Assembly (NCBI GenBank): GCA_021159125.1
Contig: JAGGSL010000039.1
Coordinates: forward strand, 1 to 9,548
Source of the DNA: Thermoplasmata archaeon
GTDB lineage: Archaea > Thermoplasmatota > E2 > UBA202 > DSCA01
Length of the DNA: 9,548 nucleotides
Reading direction: 5' to 3'
Shown: one piece after another, positions 1 to 5,732 of the stretch
Layout of the letters: each line of letters begins with the position of its first letter
Numbering within the stretch: position 1 is the first letter of the stretch
Notes under the pieces: model-generated
The model's input: only the letters and a program-made list of their open reading frames with translations
Told to the model about the DNA's origin: nothing
Databases searched by the model: none
Translations under genes and position numbers: made by a program

Positions 1-24
1 GGCTGGCTGGAGGAAAAGGACGGG

Positions 25-1203
25 GTGAAAATTCTTCATGTTAGCGGCTCGAATTATGAAATGGGCTACCAGCACGGCTATCTTCTGAGAAATGAAACTC
101 AGCAGGATTTGAGGGCTTTTTTGAATGATGCGTCTCTCCCATATGAAAAACTTCTGGAAATGTGGAATGCCACGAAAGAATACATTCCTGATGAATATAT
201 CCGGGAATTGCACGGACTTGCAGACGGGGCAGGCGTTGAATTTGAGAAGGTGGCAGCAGCATATACGGCTGTGATGACATGGGACATGGGATGCTTCGGC
301 ATCTCCGCCTGGGGGAATGCAACAAAAGACGGCAAACTTTACCACTTCAGAAGTTTTGATTTGGGTATGAATATTCAGGATCCTGTAACCGGCAGATATG
401 CCCATGATAACGCTGTCCTTATCGTCAGAAAGCCGAAAGACGGGTATTCGTCAATTTCTCCCTCGGTGGCAGGCTCCCTGAGCGGGGGCGGTGGGTTCAA
501 TGAAAGAGGTATAGCAGTGGGAATCCACACATGCTGGAGCAATGACCAGACAATACATGGTACTCCTGCAATGATACGCATTCAGATGGTTCTCGACCAT
601 GCTTCCAGTGCCGAAGAAGCCATAAATTATCTGACAACCAATAGCACGCTTGGGTGGAGTTTTATCGTTTCCGATGCAAATGTACCGATTGGTTATGCCG
701 TGGAGGTTACCGCAAATCTTTCATATGTTGGCACTTATAACAACCCTGTTGAATCAACGCCTCCTTTCTGGGCTATCGACCATGTTGTGAGAAGGACGAA
801 TTTTTTTATCTCGCCTGAACTTGCAGCCACGCAACGGGAGCATTACGACCCGTCAGGACTTGCAGGCTTCCTGAGAGTTTTTACCGATGGCGAGCCCTAT
901 TTCGTGATATGGAACAGTTACAGGGCGATGAGCAATCTGCTGGAGAAAAATCTGGGAAATATGGAACTGAACAATTCCATGGAGATGTTCAAGAAGGGCT
1001 ATAGAGGGGATACGGACATTATTTTGAAAATACTGATAAAACTTGCAGAGGGAACAAGCTTCAATAGGGCATGGAACATGTGGGTCTCATGCCCTGAAAC
1101 AGGAGATATTGTTGTGAGTTTTGCCGAAAGAGACAGAATAGCGTTTGACACGCCCACACATTACTTCAATCTGTACAGACTGCTCAACGAGGAGCCACCG
1201 TAA
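25..1203 (+). CDS. C45-type autoproteolytic acyltransferase/hydrolase (Ntn hydrolase), probably 5'-truncated by the window edge
   Basis: This resembles the acyl-CoA:6-aminopenicillanate acyltransferase / phospholipase B-like group (peptidase family C45), which are N-terminal-nucleophile amide hydrolases that cleave themselves before a catalytic Cys. Seen: an early Y-E-M-G-Y-Q-H-G motif (residues 11-18), then Cys90 in a GCFGISAWGNATKDGK context followed by YHFRSFD (106-112, with Arg109 and Asp112), a glycine-rich stretch (150-158) and a C-terminal WVSCPETGDIVVSFA block typical of the family. Cys90 would become the new N-terminus after cleavage. The first in-window start is a GTG at 25, but the frame is open back to base 1 and reads GWLEEKDG, which resembles family sequence before the Y-E-x-G motif. 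The true start, perhaps with a signal peptide, is therefore probably outside the window. The substrate cannot be told from sequence. Family call fairly sure; start uncertain. Confidence 0.8.
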   Translation: MKILHVSGSNYEMGYQHGYLLRNETQQDLRAFLNDASLPYEKLLEMWNATKEYIPDEYIRELHGLADGAGVEFEKVAAAYTAVMTWDMGCFGISAWGNATKDGKLYHFRSFDLGMNIQDPVTGRYAHDNAVLIVRKPKDGYSSISPSVAGSLSGGGGFNERGIAVGIHTCWSNDQTIHGTPAMIRIQMVLDHASSAEEAINYLTTNSTLGWSFIVSDANVPIGYAVEVTANLSYVGTYNNPVESTPPFWAIDHVVRRTNFFISPELAATQREHYDPSGLAGFLRVFTDGEPYFVIWNSYRAMSNLLEKNLGNMELNNSMEMFKKGYRGDTDIILKILIKLAEGTSFNRAWNMWVSCPETGDIVVSFAERDRIAFDTPTHYFNLYRLLNEEPP

Positions 1204-1247
1204 AGAATTGCTGAATCGGGGTTTGGGAAATCAATGGAACCCTAAGC

Positions 1248-1255
1248 TATTTAAG
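1248..1255 (+). promoter_or_regulatory. TATA box for the alpha/beta hydrolase gene
   Basis: The TATA-like sequence TATTTAAG is centred about 27 bases before the ATG at 1278. This is the distance expected if transcription starts at or next to the start codon (leaderless mRNA). No Shine-Dalgarno sequence is visible before the ATG. A second AT-rich stretch at 1261-1276 lies too close to serve. Confidence 0.5.
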
Positions 1256-1277
1256 CTCTCATTTATACTTTTTAATC

Positions 1278-1964
1278 ATGCTTATTTTTGTTCACGGAAT
1301 GTTATCCAATGCCGACGTGTGGCATCCGGTTATCGATTTTTTCAACGAGAGAGGTTTTTCGTGTAGGGCAGTAAATTTGAGGGAAGGATTGAATCTGAGG
1401 AAAGCCCGTATCAGGGATTATGTGGATAAAGTAAAGGCAATGGTAACAGAAAACGATATAGTTATAGGCCATTCAATGGGCGGTTTGATTGTCCAGAAGT
1501 TGGCAGAGGAAACCGATATAAAGGGCGGCGTTGCCATATGCTCCGCAGCGCCGAAAGGGGTGAAGTTTCGCGGTGGCATTGTGCTGGCCTCTGCCAAGTA
1601 TGCACCAAGAGTTATCATGGGAAAACCGTTCAAAGAAGATTACAAATATGTTAAAAAATACATGCTGGTCGGGGTGAAAGAAGAAGATGCAAGAAGCATA
1701 TATGAAAAATTGGAAAAGGAATCAGCACTCGTTACATATGAACTTGGAATGAACCGTATAGCGGTAGATGAAAATAAAGTGAACTGCCCCCTCCTTTTCA
1801 TTGCAACAAAGGATGACCGGCTATGCGCCCCTGAACTGGTTAAAAGAGTAGCCGAGAAATACAATGCAGAATATAGATTGTACAAGGGCTGCCATCACTT
1901 TTTTTATAATGACAGCTGGCGGGATATAGCTGAGGGAATTTATGATTTTATAACAAAATTATAG
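1278..1964 (+). CDS. Alpha/beta-fold hydrolase
   Basis: A compact 228-residue serine hydrolase with no signal peptide or membrane segment, so probably cytoplasmic. Seen: the oxyanion-hole HG motif at residues 6-7 right after strand one (MLIFVHG), the nucleophile elbow G-H-S-M-G (64-68, Ser66), an acidic residue in ATKDD (Asp179 or Asp180) after the penultimate strand, and the catalytic His in the GCHHFF block (His206 or His207). All members of the triad are in the expected order. The cap between roughly residues 95 and 150 is short and charged. The closest general type is the esterase/lipase or thioesterase-like group; substrate unknown. The ATG starts directly at the first beta strand and is preceded by a TATA box at leaderless distance. 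It stands alone, 74 bases after the C45 hydrolase gene. Confidence 0.85.
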   Translation: MLIFVHGMLSNADVWHPVIDFFNERGFSCRAVNLREGLNLRKARIRDYVDKVKAMVTENDIVIGHSMGGLIVQKLAEETDIKGGVAICSAAPKGVKFRGGIVLASAKYAPRVIMGKPFKEDYKYVKKYMLVGVKEEDARSIYEKLEKESALVTYELGMNRIAVDENKVNCPLLFIATKDDRLCAPELVKRVAEKYNAEYRLYKGCHHFFYNDSWRDIAEGIYDFITKL

Positions 1965-2037
1965 GTTTTGTAAATTTAATATGTTTCAATTTCGCCCAAC
2001 AATGGCATTTCGCAAATTTTTGAATTCATCAAAAAAA

Positions 2038-2044
2038 TTTAAAT
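2038..2044 (+). promoter_or_regulatory. TATA box for the SemiSWEET gene
   Basis: TTTAAAT, preceded by an A-run (2031-2037) as often seen around archaeal BRE/TATA elements, lies about 24-25 bases before the ATG at 2065. The spacing fits a leaderless transcript. No Shine-Dalgarno sequence is obvious next to the start. Confidence 0.5.
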
Positions 2045-2064
2045 CTCTGGAGTGATAGTGCCTT

Positions 2065-2343
2065 ATGGTTACGGATTGGACGATACTGGGGCTTTTGGCC
2101 GGAGGGATAACATCTGCGGGCTTTATCCCGCAATTGGTAAGGGGATTCAGGACTAAAAAACTGGATGATGTTTCATATTACATGCCTCTTGTTTTGATTA
2201 TTGGAATGAGTTTGTGGCTGTTCTATGGTGTAATGCGCAGAGATTTGTCAATAGTGGTTGCAAATGTTGTTGGGGTCTGCTGTAATGCATCTCTGCTGTT
2301 CATGAAAAAATTATACAGCAGAGTGGATTTTGAAGCAGGATAA
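2065..2343 (+). CDS. SemiSWEET-type PQ-loop sugar transporter
   Basis: A 92-residue membrane protein with three predicted transmembrane helices (about residues 6-25, 41-58 and 62-80), the size and layout of the three-helix half-transporters called SemiSWEETs (MtN3/PQ-loop family). The hallmark Pro-Gln pair is at residues 22-23 (GFIPQLVRGFRTKK), followed by the conserved D-D-V-S-Y-Y-M-P segment (34-41) and Trp51. A conserved Asn (N67) lies in helix three (VVANVVG). SemiSWEETs work as homodimers that move sugars down their gradient; the sugar here is unknown. The short tail after Lys82 is charged and cytoplasmic. It is monocistronic, with its own TATA box, and converges with the cold-shock gene with only 12 bases between stop codons. 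Confidence 0.88.
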   Translation: MVTDWTILGLLAGGITSAGFIPQLVRGFRTKKLDDVSYYMPLVLIIGMSLWLFYGVMRRDLSIVVANVVGVCCNASLLFMKKLYSRVDFEAG

Positions 2344-2355
2344 GTTAACTTTATC

Positions 2356-2547
2356 TTACTCTATCACTTCAACATCGACTGCTTTTGGCCCTCTCGATTC
2401 TTGTTTCACATCGAACTTTACTTTTTGTCCGACCATCAACGGCTTTTCCCCTTTCACATCAGACTGATGCACAAAAATATCTTCCTTCATTTCTTCTGCT
2501 CCTATAAACCCATAAGATGTCATCCATCTTTTTACTGTTCCTTCCAT
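2356..2547 (-). CDS. Cold-shock domain protein (CspA-like)
   Basis: A 63-residue single OB-fold cold-shock domain. Seen: the N-terminal M-E-G-T-V-K-R-W start, the RNP1-like motif S-Y-G-F-I (11-15), RNP2 D-I-F-V-H-Q (23-28), V-G-Q-K-V-K-F-D-V in strand four, and the closing S-R-G-P-K-A-V-D-V block (51-59). The RNP1 motif carries Ser-Tyr where bacterial CspA has Gly-Phe. Such proteins bind single-stranded RNA and DNA and act as RNA chaperones. The family is patchy in archaea and common in cold or mesophilic lineages, so its presence argues against an extreme thermophile and suggests an ancestral import from bacteria (inference). The start has a GAGG Shine-Dalgarno (2555-2558) and a TATA box further upstream. 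It is divergent from the 35-residue ORF at 2640. Confidence 0.93.
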   Translation of the reverse strand: MEGTVKRWMTSYGFIGAEEMKEDIFVHQSDVKGEKPLMVGQKVKFDVKQESRGPKAVDVEVIE

Positions 2548-2579
2548 TTTGTTTCCTCTATTGTAGGTAACATTAAGCT

Positions 2580-2588
2580 TGTATATCT
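2580..2588 (-). promoter_or_regulatory. TATA box for the cold-shock gene
   Basis: On the minus strand this reads AGATATACA, about 25 bases before a likely transcription start near 2559. That would leave a leader of about 12 bases just holding the GAGG Shine-Dalgarno (2555-2558). This short-leader layout differs from the leaderless pattern of the neighbours. Confidence 0.45.
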
Positions 2589-2610
2589 GTCTTTCTAAAA
2601 ATCGATCGGT

Positions 2611-2618
2611 TTTATATC
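2611..2618 (+). promoter_or_regulatory. TATA box for the 35-residue small ORF
   Basis: TTTATATC, centred about 25 bases before the ATG at 2640, fits a leaderless start. It lies back-to-back with the cold-shock promoter in the 92-base divergent region 2548-2639, so the two promoters could influence each other. Confidence 0.5.
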
Positions 2619-2639
2619 ATACCTTACTGTAAACCACAA

Positions 2640-2747
2640 ATGGCAAAACTGCCCGAGGTAGTGCTTGGCAACTTAGATGAAATCATTCATGTCGTGGATA
2701 AAAACATGAGGCAATTCCTCACCAATCTTGAGTCCTTAAAGAAATGA
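2640..2747 (+). CDS. Small leaderless ORF, 35 residues, unknown function
   Basis: I do not recognise this protein. The 36-codon frame begins MAKLPEVVLGNLDEIIHVVD and ends in a Leu/Lys-rich segment (NLESLKK), closing with TGA. It looks like one amphipathic helix, with hydrophobic residues spaced at three to four and acidic and basic residues between. Support that it is a real gene: a good TATA box centred 25 bases upstream, no leader, a protein-like composition, and a T-rich terminator-like tract immediately after the stop codon (2748-2763). No homology can be checked here. A short non-coding transcript from the same promoter is the alternative. It is divergent from the cold-shock gene. Confidence 0.5.
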   Translation: MAKLPEVVLGNLDEIIHVVDKNMRQFLTNLESLKK

Positions 2748-2763
2748 TTTTTGTTTTTTATTT
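2748..2763 (+). terminator. T-rich archaeal-type terminator after the small ORF
   Basis: A run of T residues broken by single G and A bases follows the TGA at 2745-2747 directly, without a stem-loop. Archaeal RNA polymerase with FttA stops on such U-tracts. It would give a transcript of about 120 bases carrying only the 35-residue ORF. Confidence 0.4.
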
Positions 2764-2850
2764 GCTGATATCACTTTGCTTCAAAAAGTTGCAGTATTTC
2801 TCAAAATTTTTATAAAAATTTACATACTACATAGTGCTAATAATTTTGGA

Positions 2851-3060
2851 ATGATAAGCGCAAAAATGTTTGCAAGGAGCATAATCGCCCTTGCAAGGGT
2901 TTGCGAGGATGACCCGGAAAAAGTGGATGCGAGATTGCTTAAGAAACTCAGAGAGTTTGGATACATAGATGAAGACGGAAAGTTGACGGAGTATGGCAAA
3001 AAACTTTTGAGATATATCATTTACAATAAGGAATATTTTTATGATAATTTTGAGCTTTAA
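2851..3060 (+). CDS. Small winged-helix-like protein, 69 residues
   Basis: The protein is highly charged and helical. Residues 24-56 read like the recognition part of a winged-helix domain: a helix A-R-L-L-K-K-L-R-E-F-G-Y (27-38), a turn I-D-E-D-G-K-L-T (39-46, the wing), then E-Y-G-K-K-L-L-R-Y-I. The pattern 'LREFGYI-x-x-DGKLTEYGK' is common in archaeal small DNA-binding proteins, so DNA binding is inferred, not shown. The frame is open to an ATG at 2776, but that start lies upstream of the AT-rich promoter-like stretch 2808-2828, so ATG 2851 is preferred (ATG 2866 is also possible). No clear Shine-Dalgarno. Its stop TAA shares four bases with the stop of the converging uracil-DNA glycosylase gene. 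Confidence 0.65.
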   Translation: MISAKMFARSIIALARVCEDDPEKVDARLLKKLREFGYIDEDGKLTEYGKKLLRYIIYNKEYFYDNFEL

Positions 3061-3614
3061 ATTGCGCTTTTGACAGCTTTCATATCCCTCAAAAATTGTT
3101 CCTTGAGGGAAGGATTGTATATTGTTGCAGCAGGGTGGTACATCGGAATTATTTTTACCATTGCAACTGGAGATGAGTAAACCTTGCCATGCGCTCTTGA
3201 TATCGGCTCAACTTCAAATCCGTAAGAGGATAGAATATAGGAAGTTGCAAATTTTCCCAAAGTGCATAAAATTTTTGGTTTGATTGCAGCAATCTGTTCA
3301 TCGAGATAAGGGGAACATGCTTTGATTTCCTCCTCTCTCGGATCTCTATTTTTCGGGGGTCTGCACTTTACCACGTTTGTTATGTAGACATCCTCTCTTT
3401 TCATCCCTGCATTTGACATCGCAAAATCGAGGAACTGCCCTGCCTTGCCGACAAATGGCCTGCCAACCTCGTCTTCATTCTTGCCGGGCGCTTCCCCTAT
3501 GAACATTATTTTCGCATTTCTGTTTCCATCACCTGGCACGGCATTTTTTCTTGTTTCGTGAAGGGGGCATTTTGTACATTTTTTTATTTTTTCCTCAATT
3601 TCCTCTATGTCCAT
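3057..3614 (-). CDS. Uracil-DNA glycosylase, family 4 (Fe-S)
   Basis: This enzyme removes uracil from DNA, starting base excision repair of deaminated cytosine. Seen in the 185-residue protein: four cysteines at 13, 16, 84 and 100 with family 4 spacing, which ligate a [4Fe-4S] cluster; motif G-E-A-P-G (40-44); E-V-G-R-P-F-V-G-K-A-G (49-59) for uracil binding; and M-Y-H-P-A-A (158-163) with the catalytic-loop His160. Start choice: ATG at 3614, preceded by GAGGT (3618-3622), gives the family-typical MDIEEIEEKIKKC N-terminus; a TTG at 3626 would add four residues and overlap the upstream gene. The start lies one base after the Rnp4 stop, so the two are surely co-transcribed and translationally coupled. 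The gene is convergent with the winged-helix-like gene, and their stops share TTAA. Confidence 0.95.
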   Translation of the reverse strand: MDIEEIEEKIKKCTKCPLHETRKNAVPGDGNRNAKIMFIGEAPGKNEDEVGRPFVGKAGQFLDFAMSNAGMKREDVYITNVVKCRPPKNRDPREEEIKACSPYLDEQIAAIKPKILCTLGKFATSYILSSYGFEVEPISRAHGKVYSSPVAMVKIIPMYHPAATIYNPSLKEQFLRDMKAVKSAI

Positions 3615-3615
3615 G

Positions 3616-3921
3616 CTACCTCGCAAAAGGAATTCTCATTACATTTCCGCAGTTGTGGCATGAAATGATGATTGTCTTCTTTTTTACCCTGACCGTGCAG
3701 TTCTCGCCAGGAAGCAGGTACGAATGGCATTCCCTGCAGAATCTCCTTTTATATTGTTTCGGAATTCTTACAAGATACTTCATACCTATCTTTCTTGCAA
3801 TCTCCACATATCTGTTCGCAAGCTCAATCCTGCCTTCCAGCGCCATTTTTTCAGCCATTTCGAAAAGGCGGTTGATTCTCCTTCTGGCTATCCTTTTCCT
3901 TTTTAATCTGTAGGGCTTCAT
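3616..3921 (-). CDS. rnp4: Ribonuclease P protein component 4 (Rpp21/Rpr2 family)
   Basis: A protein subunit of archaeal RNase P, which trims the 5' leader from pre-tRNAs; Rnp4 pairs with Rnp1 (Rpp29) and contacts the specificity region of the RNA. Seen in 101 residues: a very basic N-terminus (KPYRLKRKRIARRRINRLF), two helices with A-N-R-Y-V-E-I-A-R-K-I-G-M-K-Y (35-49), and a zinc ribbon with Cys62, Cys65, Cys88 and Cys91 (F-C-R-E-C and S-C-H-N-C-G), including the family motif Y-L-L-P-G-E-N-C (68-75). The length is as usual for the family. The ATG is preceded by a good Shine-Dalgarno (AGAGGAG, near 3929-3935). It lies between the NfeD gene and the uracil-DNA glycosylase and is coupled to the latter. 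Confidence 0.95.
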   Translation of the reverse strand: MKPYRLKRKRIARRRINRLFEMAEKMALEGRIELANRYVEIARKIGMKYLVRIPKQYKRRFCRECHSYLLPGENCTVRVKKKTIIISCHNCGNVMRIPFAR

Positions 3922-3947
3922 CCTGCTCCTCTAAAGTATGCAGTGAA

Positions 3948-4025
3948 TCAGCTCTCGATTTTTATTTTTTGGGTATACTCCCACTTGTCTGTGGATAGCC
4001 GTATCCACGTTTCTTTTTTCAGCAT
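3948..4025 (-). CDS. Possible 25-residue small ORF or leader peptide upstream of rnp4
   Basis: I do not recognise this peptide. It starts MLKKETWIRLSTDKW, is basic with two Trp, and ends in TGA 26 bases before the rnp4 start. The main support is a very strong Shine-Dalgarno, GGGGAGG (about 4031-4037), at a normal distance before the ATG; nothing else in the gap explains it. AT-rich promoter-like stretches lie at 4046-4053 and 4062-4071. Reading on past the TGA, the same frame stays open for nine codons and stops on the TGA that overlaps the rnp4 ATG. It may be a genuine small protein, a leader that couples ribosomes into rnp4, or the decayed remnant of a longer gene. Confidence 0.4.
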   Translation of the reverse strand: MLKKETWIRLSTDKWEYTQKIKIES

Positions 4026-4070
4026 TTTGTTCCTCCCCAGGACAGAATTAAATTGTGCTGCTAATACTTA

Positions 4071-5399
4071 TTATTTACGCTTTTTCACTTTTAAAATCAT
4101 TCTTTCTTTTGCAACCACGATAATCTCATCCCCTTCCTTTATATCTTCCGTTTCCTCCGCCGCCTCCGCCTCCCATATCCTGCCCCTCACCTTTACCTGC
4201 CCTTTCGGGGCGATATCTGTTATGGCGATACCTTCCAGCCCTATGAACTCCTCATCCCCCATTTTCGGTTTTGCTCTCTTTGCTTTAATTACGGCAGCAA
4301 GGGCGTATGCAAAAAATGCCCCTATGGCAACTGCGGCGATAATGCTCGTGATGCGAAATGAAACAAACCAGTCTGCAGGCATCTCATATACTGAATTGGC
4401 AGCAGGTATTAAAACTATACCGAATACGAAGGAAATGATTGCAGCGGCAGTCCAGAATCCGAAAGTGGGAGTGTGTGCCTCAACCACAATGAATATGAAT
4501 GCAAGAACGATTAGCAGAACACCTGCGGCATTTATGCCTATGTAAGAAAGTCCGTAGAGGGCGAGCACCAGGAATATCGCTCCGAGAGTTTCGGGCAGAT
4601 GAAATCCGGGCGTGAGAAAACCAAATATAAGCCCCAGTATGCCGATTGTGAGCAGGAGAGAGGCAATTTGCGGGTCTGTGAGGTAGTTTATTACTCTATC
4701 TCTGAAATTCCATCCTACGTTAACAATCTTTGCCCCTTTGAGGTCGAGGGTAACATTCTCATCGCCATTCAGGGAGCCCCTTATTCTCATCCCGTCAGCC
4801 TTTTCTATAAGCTCGTCCACACTCCCTGCAATGATTTCAATACTCCCATTCTCCAGTGCCTGATGCGGGTCGAAAGCAAGGTTGTCTGTAACAAAGCGGC
4901 GGGCAGCGGTCCCATTTCTTTCATGGCGTAAAGCGATGCTTTCTATGTATGCGGCATATGCATTTATTTCCTTCTGGGGCGCTTCCTGGGCAGTGCCGGT
5001 AGCAGGATTTATGATGCGGGGCTGGCATGCGCCTATGGCAGTGGATGGCGCCATTGCCGCAAGGTGGGACGAAAGCAGTATGAACGCTCCAGCTGAAAAA
5101 GCATAAGCACCTTCAGGGGCAACGTATACTATAACAGGAATTTTTGCCCCTTCAATATCCTTTATTATCCCTTTCATTGCATCTGAAAGACCGCCTGGTG
5201 TATCAAGCATTATTATGAGGGCCGCCCCGTTTTCGCGTTCTGCAATTTCTATTGCCTTCTCGAATTGATTCTCTGTGCCTCCTGCAATCATGCCGTCGAT
5301 ATGAGCAACAAAAATTTTTTTTGCCCCATCGCCGCCATTCGAAACTGGAATAAATGATAGAAGGAAAAGCACGAGCAGAATGCAAACAATTCGCTTCAC
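4071..5399 (-). CDS. Membrane-bound serine protease, NfeD1b / ClpP-class (PH1510-like)
   Basis: A 442-residue NfeD-family protein with an N-terminal ClpP-like protease, a membrane domain and a C-terminal OB fold. Seen: a signal peptide (Lys-Arg then a hydrophobic core, about residues 1-20); M-L-D-T-P-G-G-L (64-71); the nucleophile Ser102 in A-F-S-A-G-A; the general-base Lys143 in Q-K-E-I-N-A-Y-A-A-Y-I-E-S, matching the Ser-Lys dyad of Pyrococcus PH1510; four to five membrane helices (about 244-376); and a soluble OB domain (385-438) with G-L-E-G-I-A and V-R-G-R-I-W-E. PH1510 cuts the C-terminus of its partner stomatin, encoded next door in many genomes. No stomatin gene lies beside this copy in the window. 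The start is GTG; an overlapping ATG is immediately closed by TGA. The TATA box spacing suggests a leaderless mRNA. Confidence 0.93.
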   Translation of the reverse strand: MKRIVCILLVLFLLSFIPVSNGGDGAKKIFVAHIDGMIAGGTENQFEKAIEIAERENGAALIIMLDTPGGLSDAMKGIIKDIEGAKIPVIVYVAPEGAYAFSAGAFILLSSHLAAMAPSTAIGACQPRIINPATGTAQEAPQKEINAYAAYIESIALRHERNGTAARRFVTDNLAFDPHQALENGSIEIIAGSVDELIEKADGMRIRGSLNGDENVTLDLKGAKIVNVGWNFRDRVINYLTDPQIASLLLTIGILGLIFGFLTPGFHLPETLGAIFLVLALYGLSYIGINAAGVLLIVLAFIFIVVEAHTPTFGFWTAAAIISFVFGIVLIPAANSVYEMPADWFVSFRITSIIAAVAIGAFFAYALAAVIKAKRAKPKMGDEEFIGLEGIAITDIAPKGQVKVRGRIWEAEAAEETEDIKEGDEIIVVAKERMILKVKKRK

Positions 5400-5416
5400 A
5401 TGTTTATATCATGTGC

Positions 5417-5424
5417 ATATATAA
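5417..5424 (-). promoter_or_regulatory. TATA box for the NfeD protease gene
   Basis: On the minus strand this reads TTATATAT, with its upstream edge about 25 bases before the GTG at 5399. This fits transcription starting at the GTG. The box is about 40 bases from the toxin-antitoxin operator, on the other side of the divergent region 5400-5513. Confidence 0.5.
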
Positions 5425-5460
5425 GTATGTGACGAAACGTGATGTGTTGGCACCTTTATC

Positions 5461-5501
5461 ATACATTGCAATACATTAATATACAAGTATTTCTATGTAT
5501 T
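5461..5501 (+). promoter_or_regulatory. Putative antitoxin operator overlapping the TA promoter
   Basis: The pentamer ATACA occurs at 5461, 5471 and 5481, exactly 10 bp apart, and its complement TGTAT is at 5496-5500. The first two copies extend to ATACATT. The arms AATACAT (5470-5476) and ATGTATT (5495-5501) form an inverted repeat. One-turn phasing puts all half-sites on the same face of the helix, which suits cooperative binding by ribbon-helix-helix dimers such as the antitoxin encoded just downstream. A TATA-like TTAATATA (5476-5483) sits inside the array, so binding would block TBP and give autorepression. Binding is inferred; the repeats are seen directly. Confidence 0.6.
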
Positions 5502-5513
5502 ACATGAGTGAAA

Positions 5514-5732
5514 ATGTCAGTTGCCATCTCCATAAGACTGCCGGATAAAATTGTAAACGAACTGGATGATTTGGCGGATTCCATAGACCGTTCCAGGACA
5601 TACATAATCCGTAAAGCAATAGAATCCTATATGCAGGAGTATGCAGATTATCTGATTGCTCTAGAGCGTTTGAGGGACAAAGATGATAAAATCATTTCAA
5701 GCGATGAAATGAGGGAGCAACTTGGGTTATAA
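5514..5732 (+). CDS. Type II antitoxin, ribbon-helix-helix (ParD/RelB-like)
   Basis: A 72-residue antitoxin. Seen: an N-terminal RHH DNA-binding fold with the beta strand S-V-A-I-S-I-R-L-P (2-10), helix one D-K-I-V-N-E-L-D-D-L-A (11-21), the turn S-I-D-R-S-R-T-Y (23-30) and helix two I-I-R-K-A-I-E-S-Y. An acidic helical C-terminus (41-72) would wrap the toxin. It should neutralise the RelE-type toxin encoded downstream and repress its own promoter through the repeats at 5461-5501. Start: ATG at 5514 gives the typical N-terminus; GTG at 5508 would add two residues and lies near the expected leaderless position. The last 17 codons, the stop and the toxin start region are repeated 83 bp later, so the stop overlaps a decoy toxin start (TTG 5722). 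Confidence 0.88.
   Translation: MSVAISIRLPDKIVNELDDLADSIDRSRTYIIRKAIESYMQEYADYLIALERLRDKDDKIISSDEMREQLGL

Noticed and set aside
2002..2055. A 17-codon plus-strand frame (MAFRKFLNSSKKFKSLE) with a TATA-like stretch about 24 bases upstream, just before the SemiSWEET gene.
   Set aside because: It is very short, AT-rich by composition, and contains the SemiSWEET TATA box inside its frame. Chance explains it as well as a gene does.
2776..2850. A 25-residue N-terminal extension of the winged-helix-like protein starting at ATG 2776, with a hydrophobic stretch resembling a membrane anchor.
   Set aside because: The stretch overlaps the AT-rich promoter-like region, so its hydrophobic Ile/Phe/Lys run is what translated AT-rich DNA gives.
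3948..3950. The TGA ending the 25-codon ORF could be a recoded codon (selenocysteine or read-through) since the frame continues to rnp4.
   Set aside because: No recoding hairpin is visible nearby, the extension is only nine codons, and no known family is formed. It is kept only as a remark on the small ORF.
3551..4545. Long plus-strand open frames opposite the uracil-DNA glycosylase, rnp4 and NfeD genes.
   Set aside because: They lie antisense to clear family members, have low-complexity Ser/Phe/Pro-rich translations and no recognisable domain.
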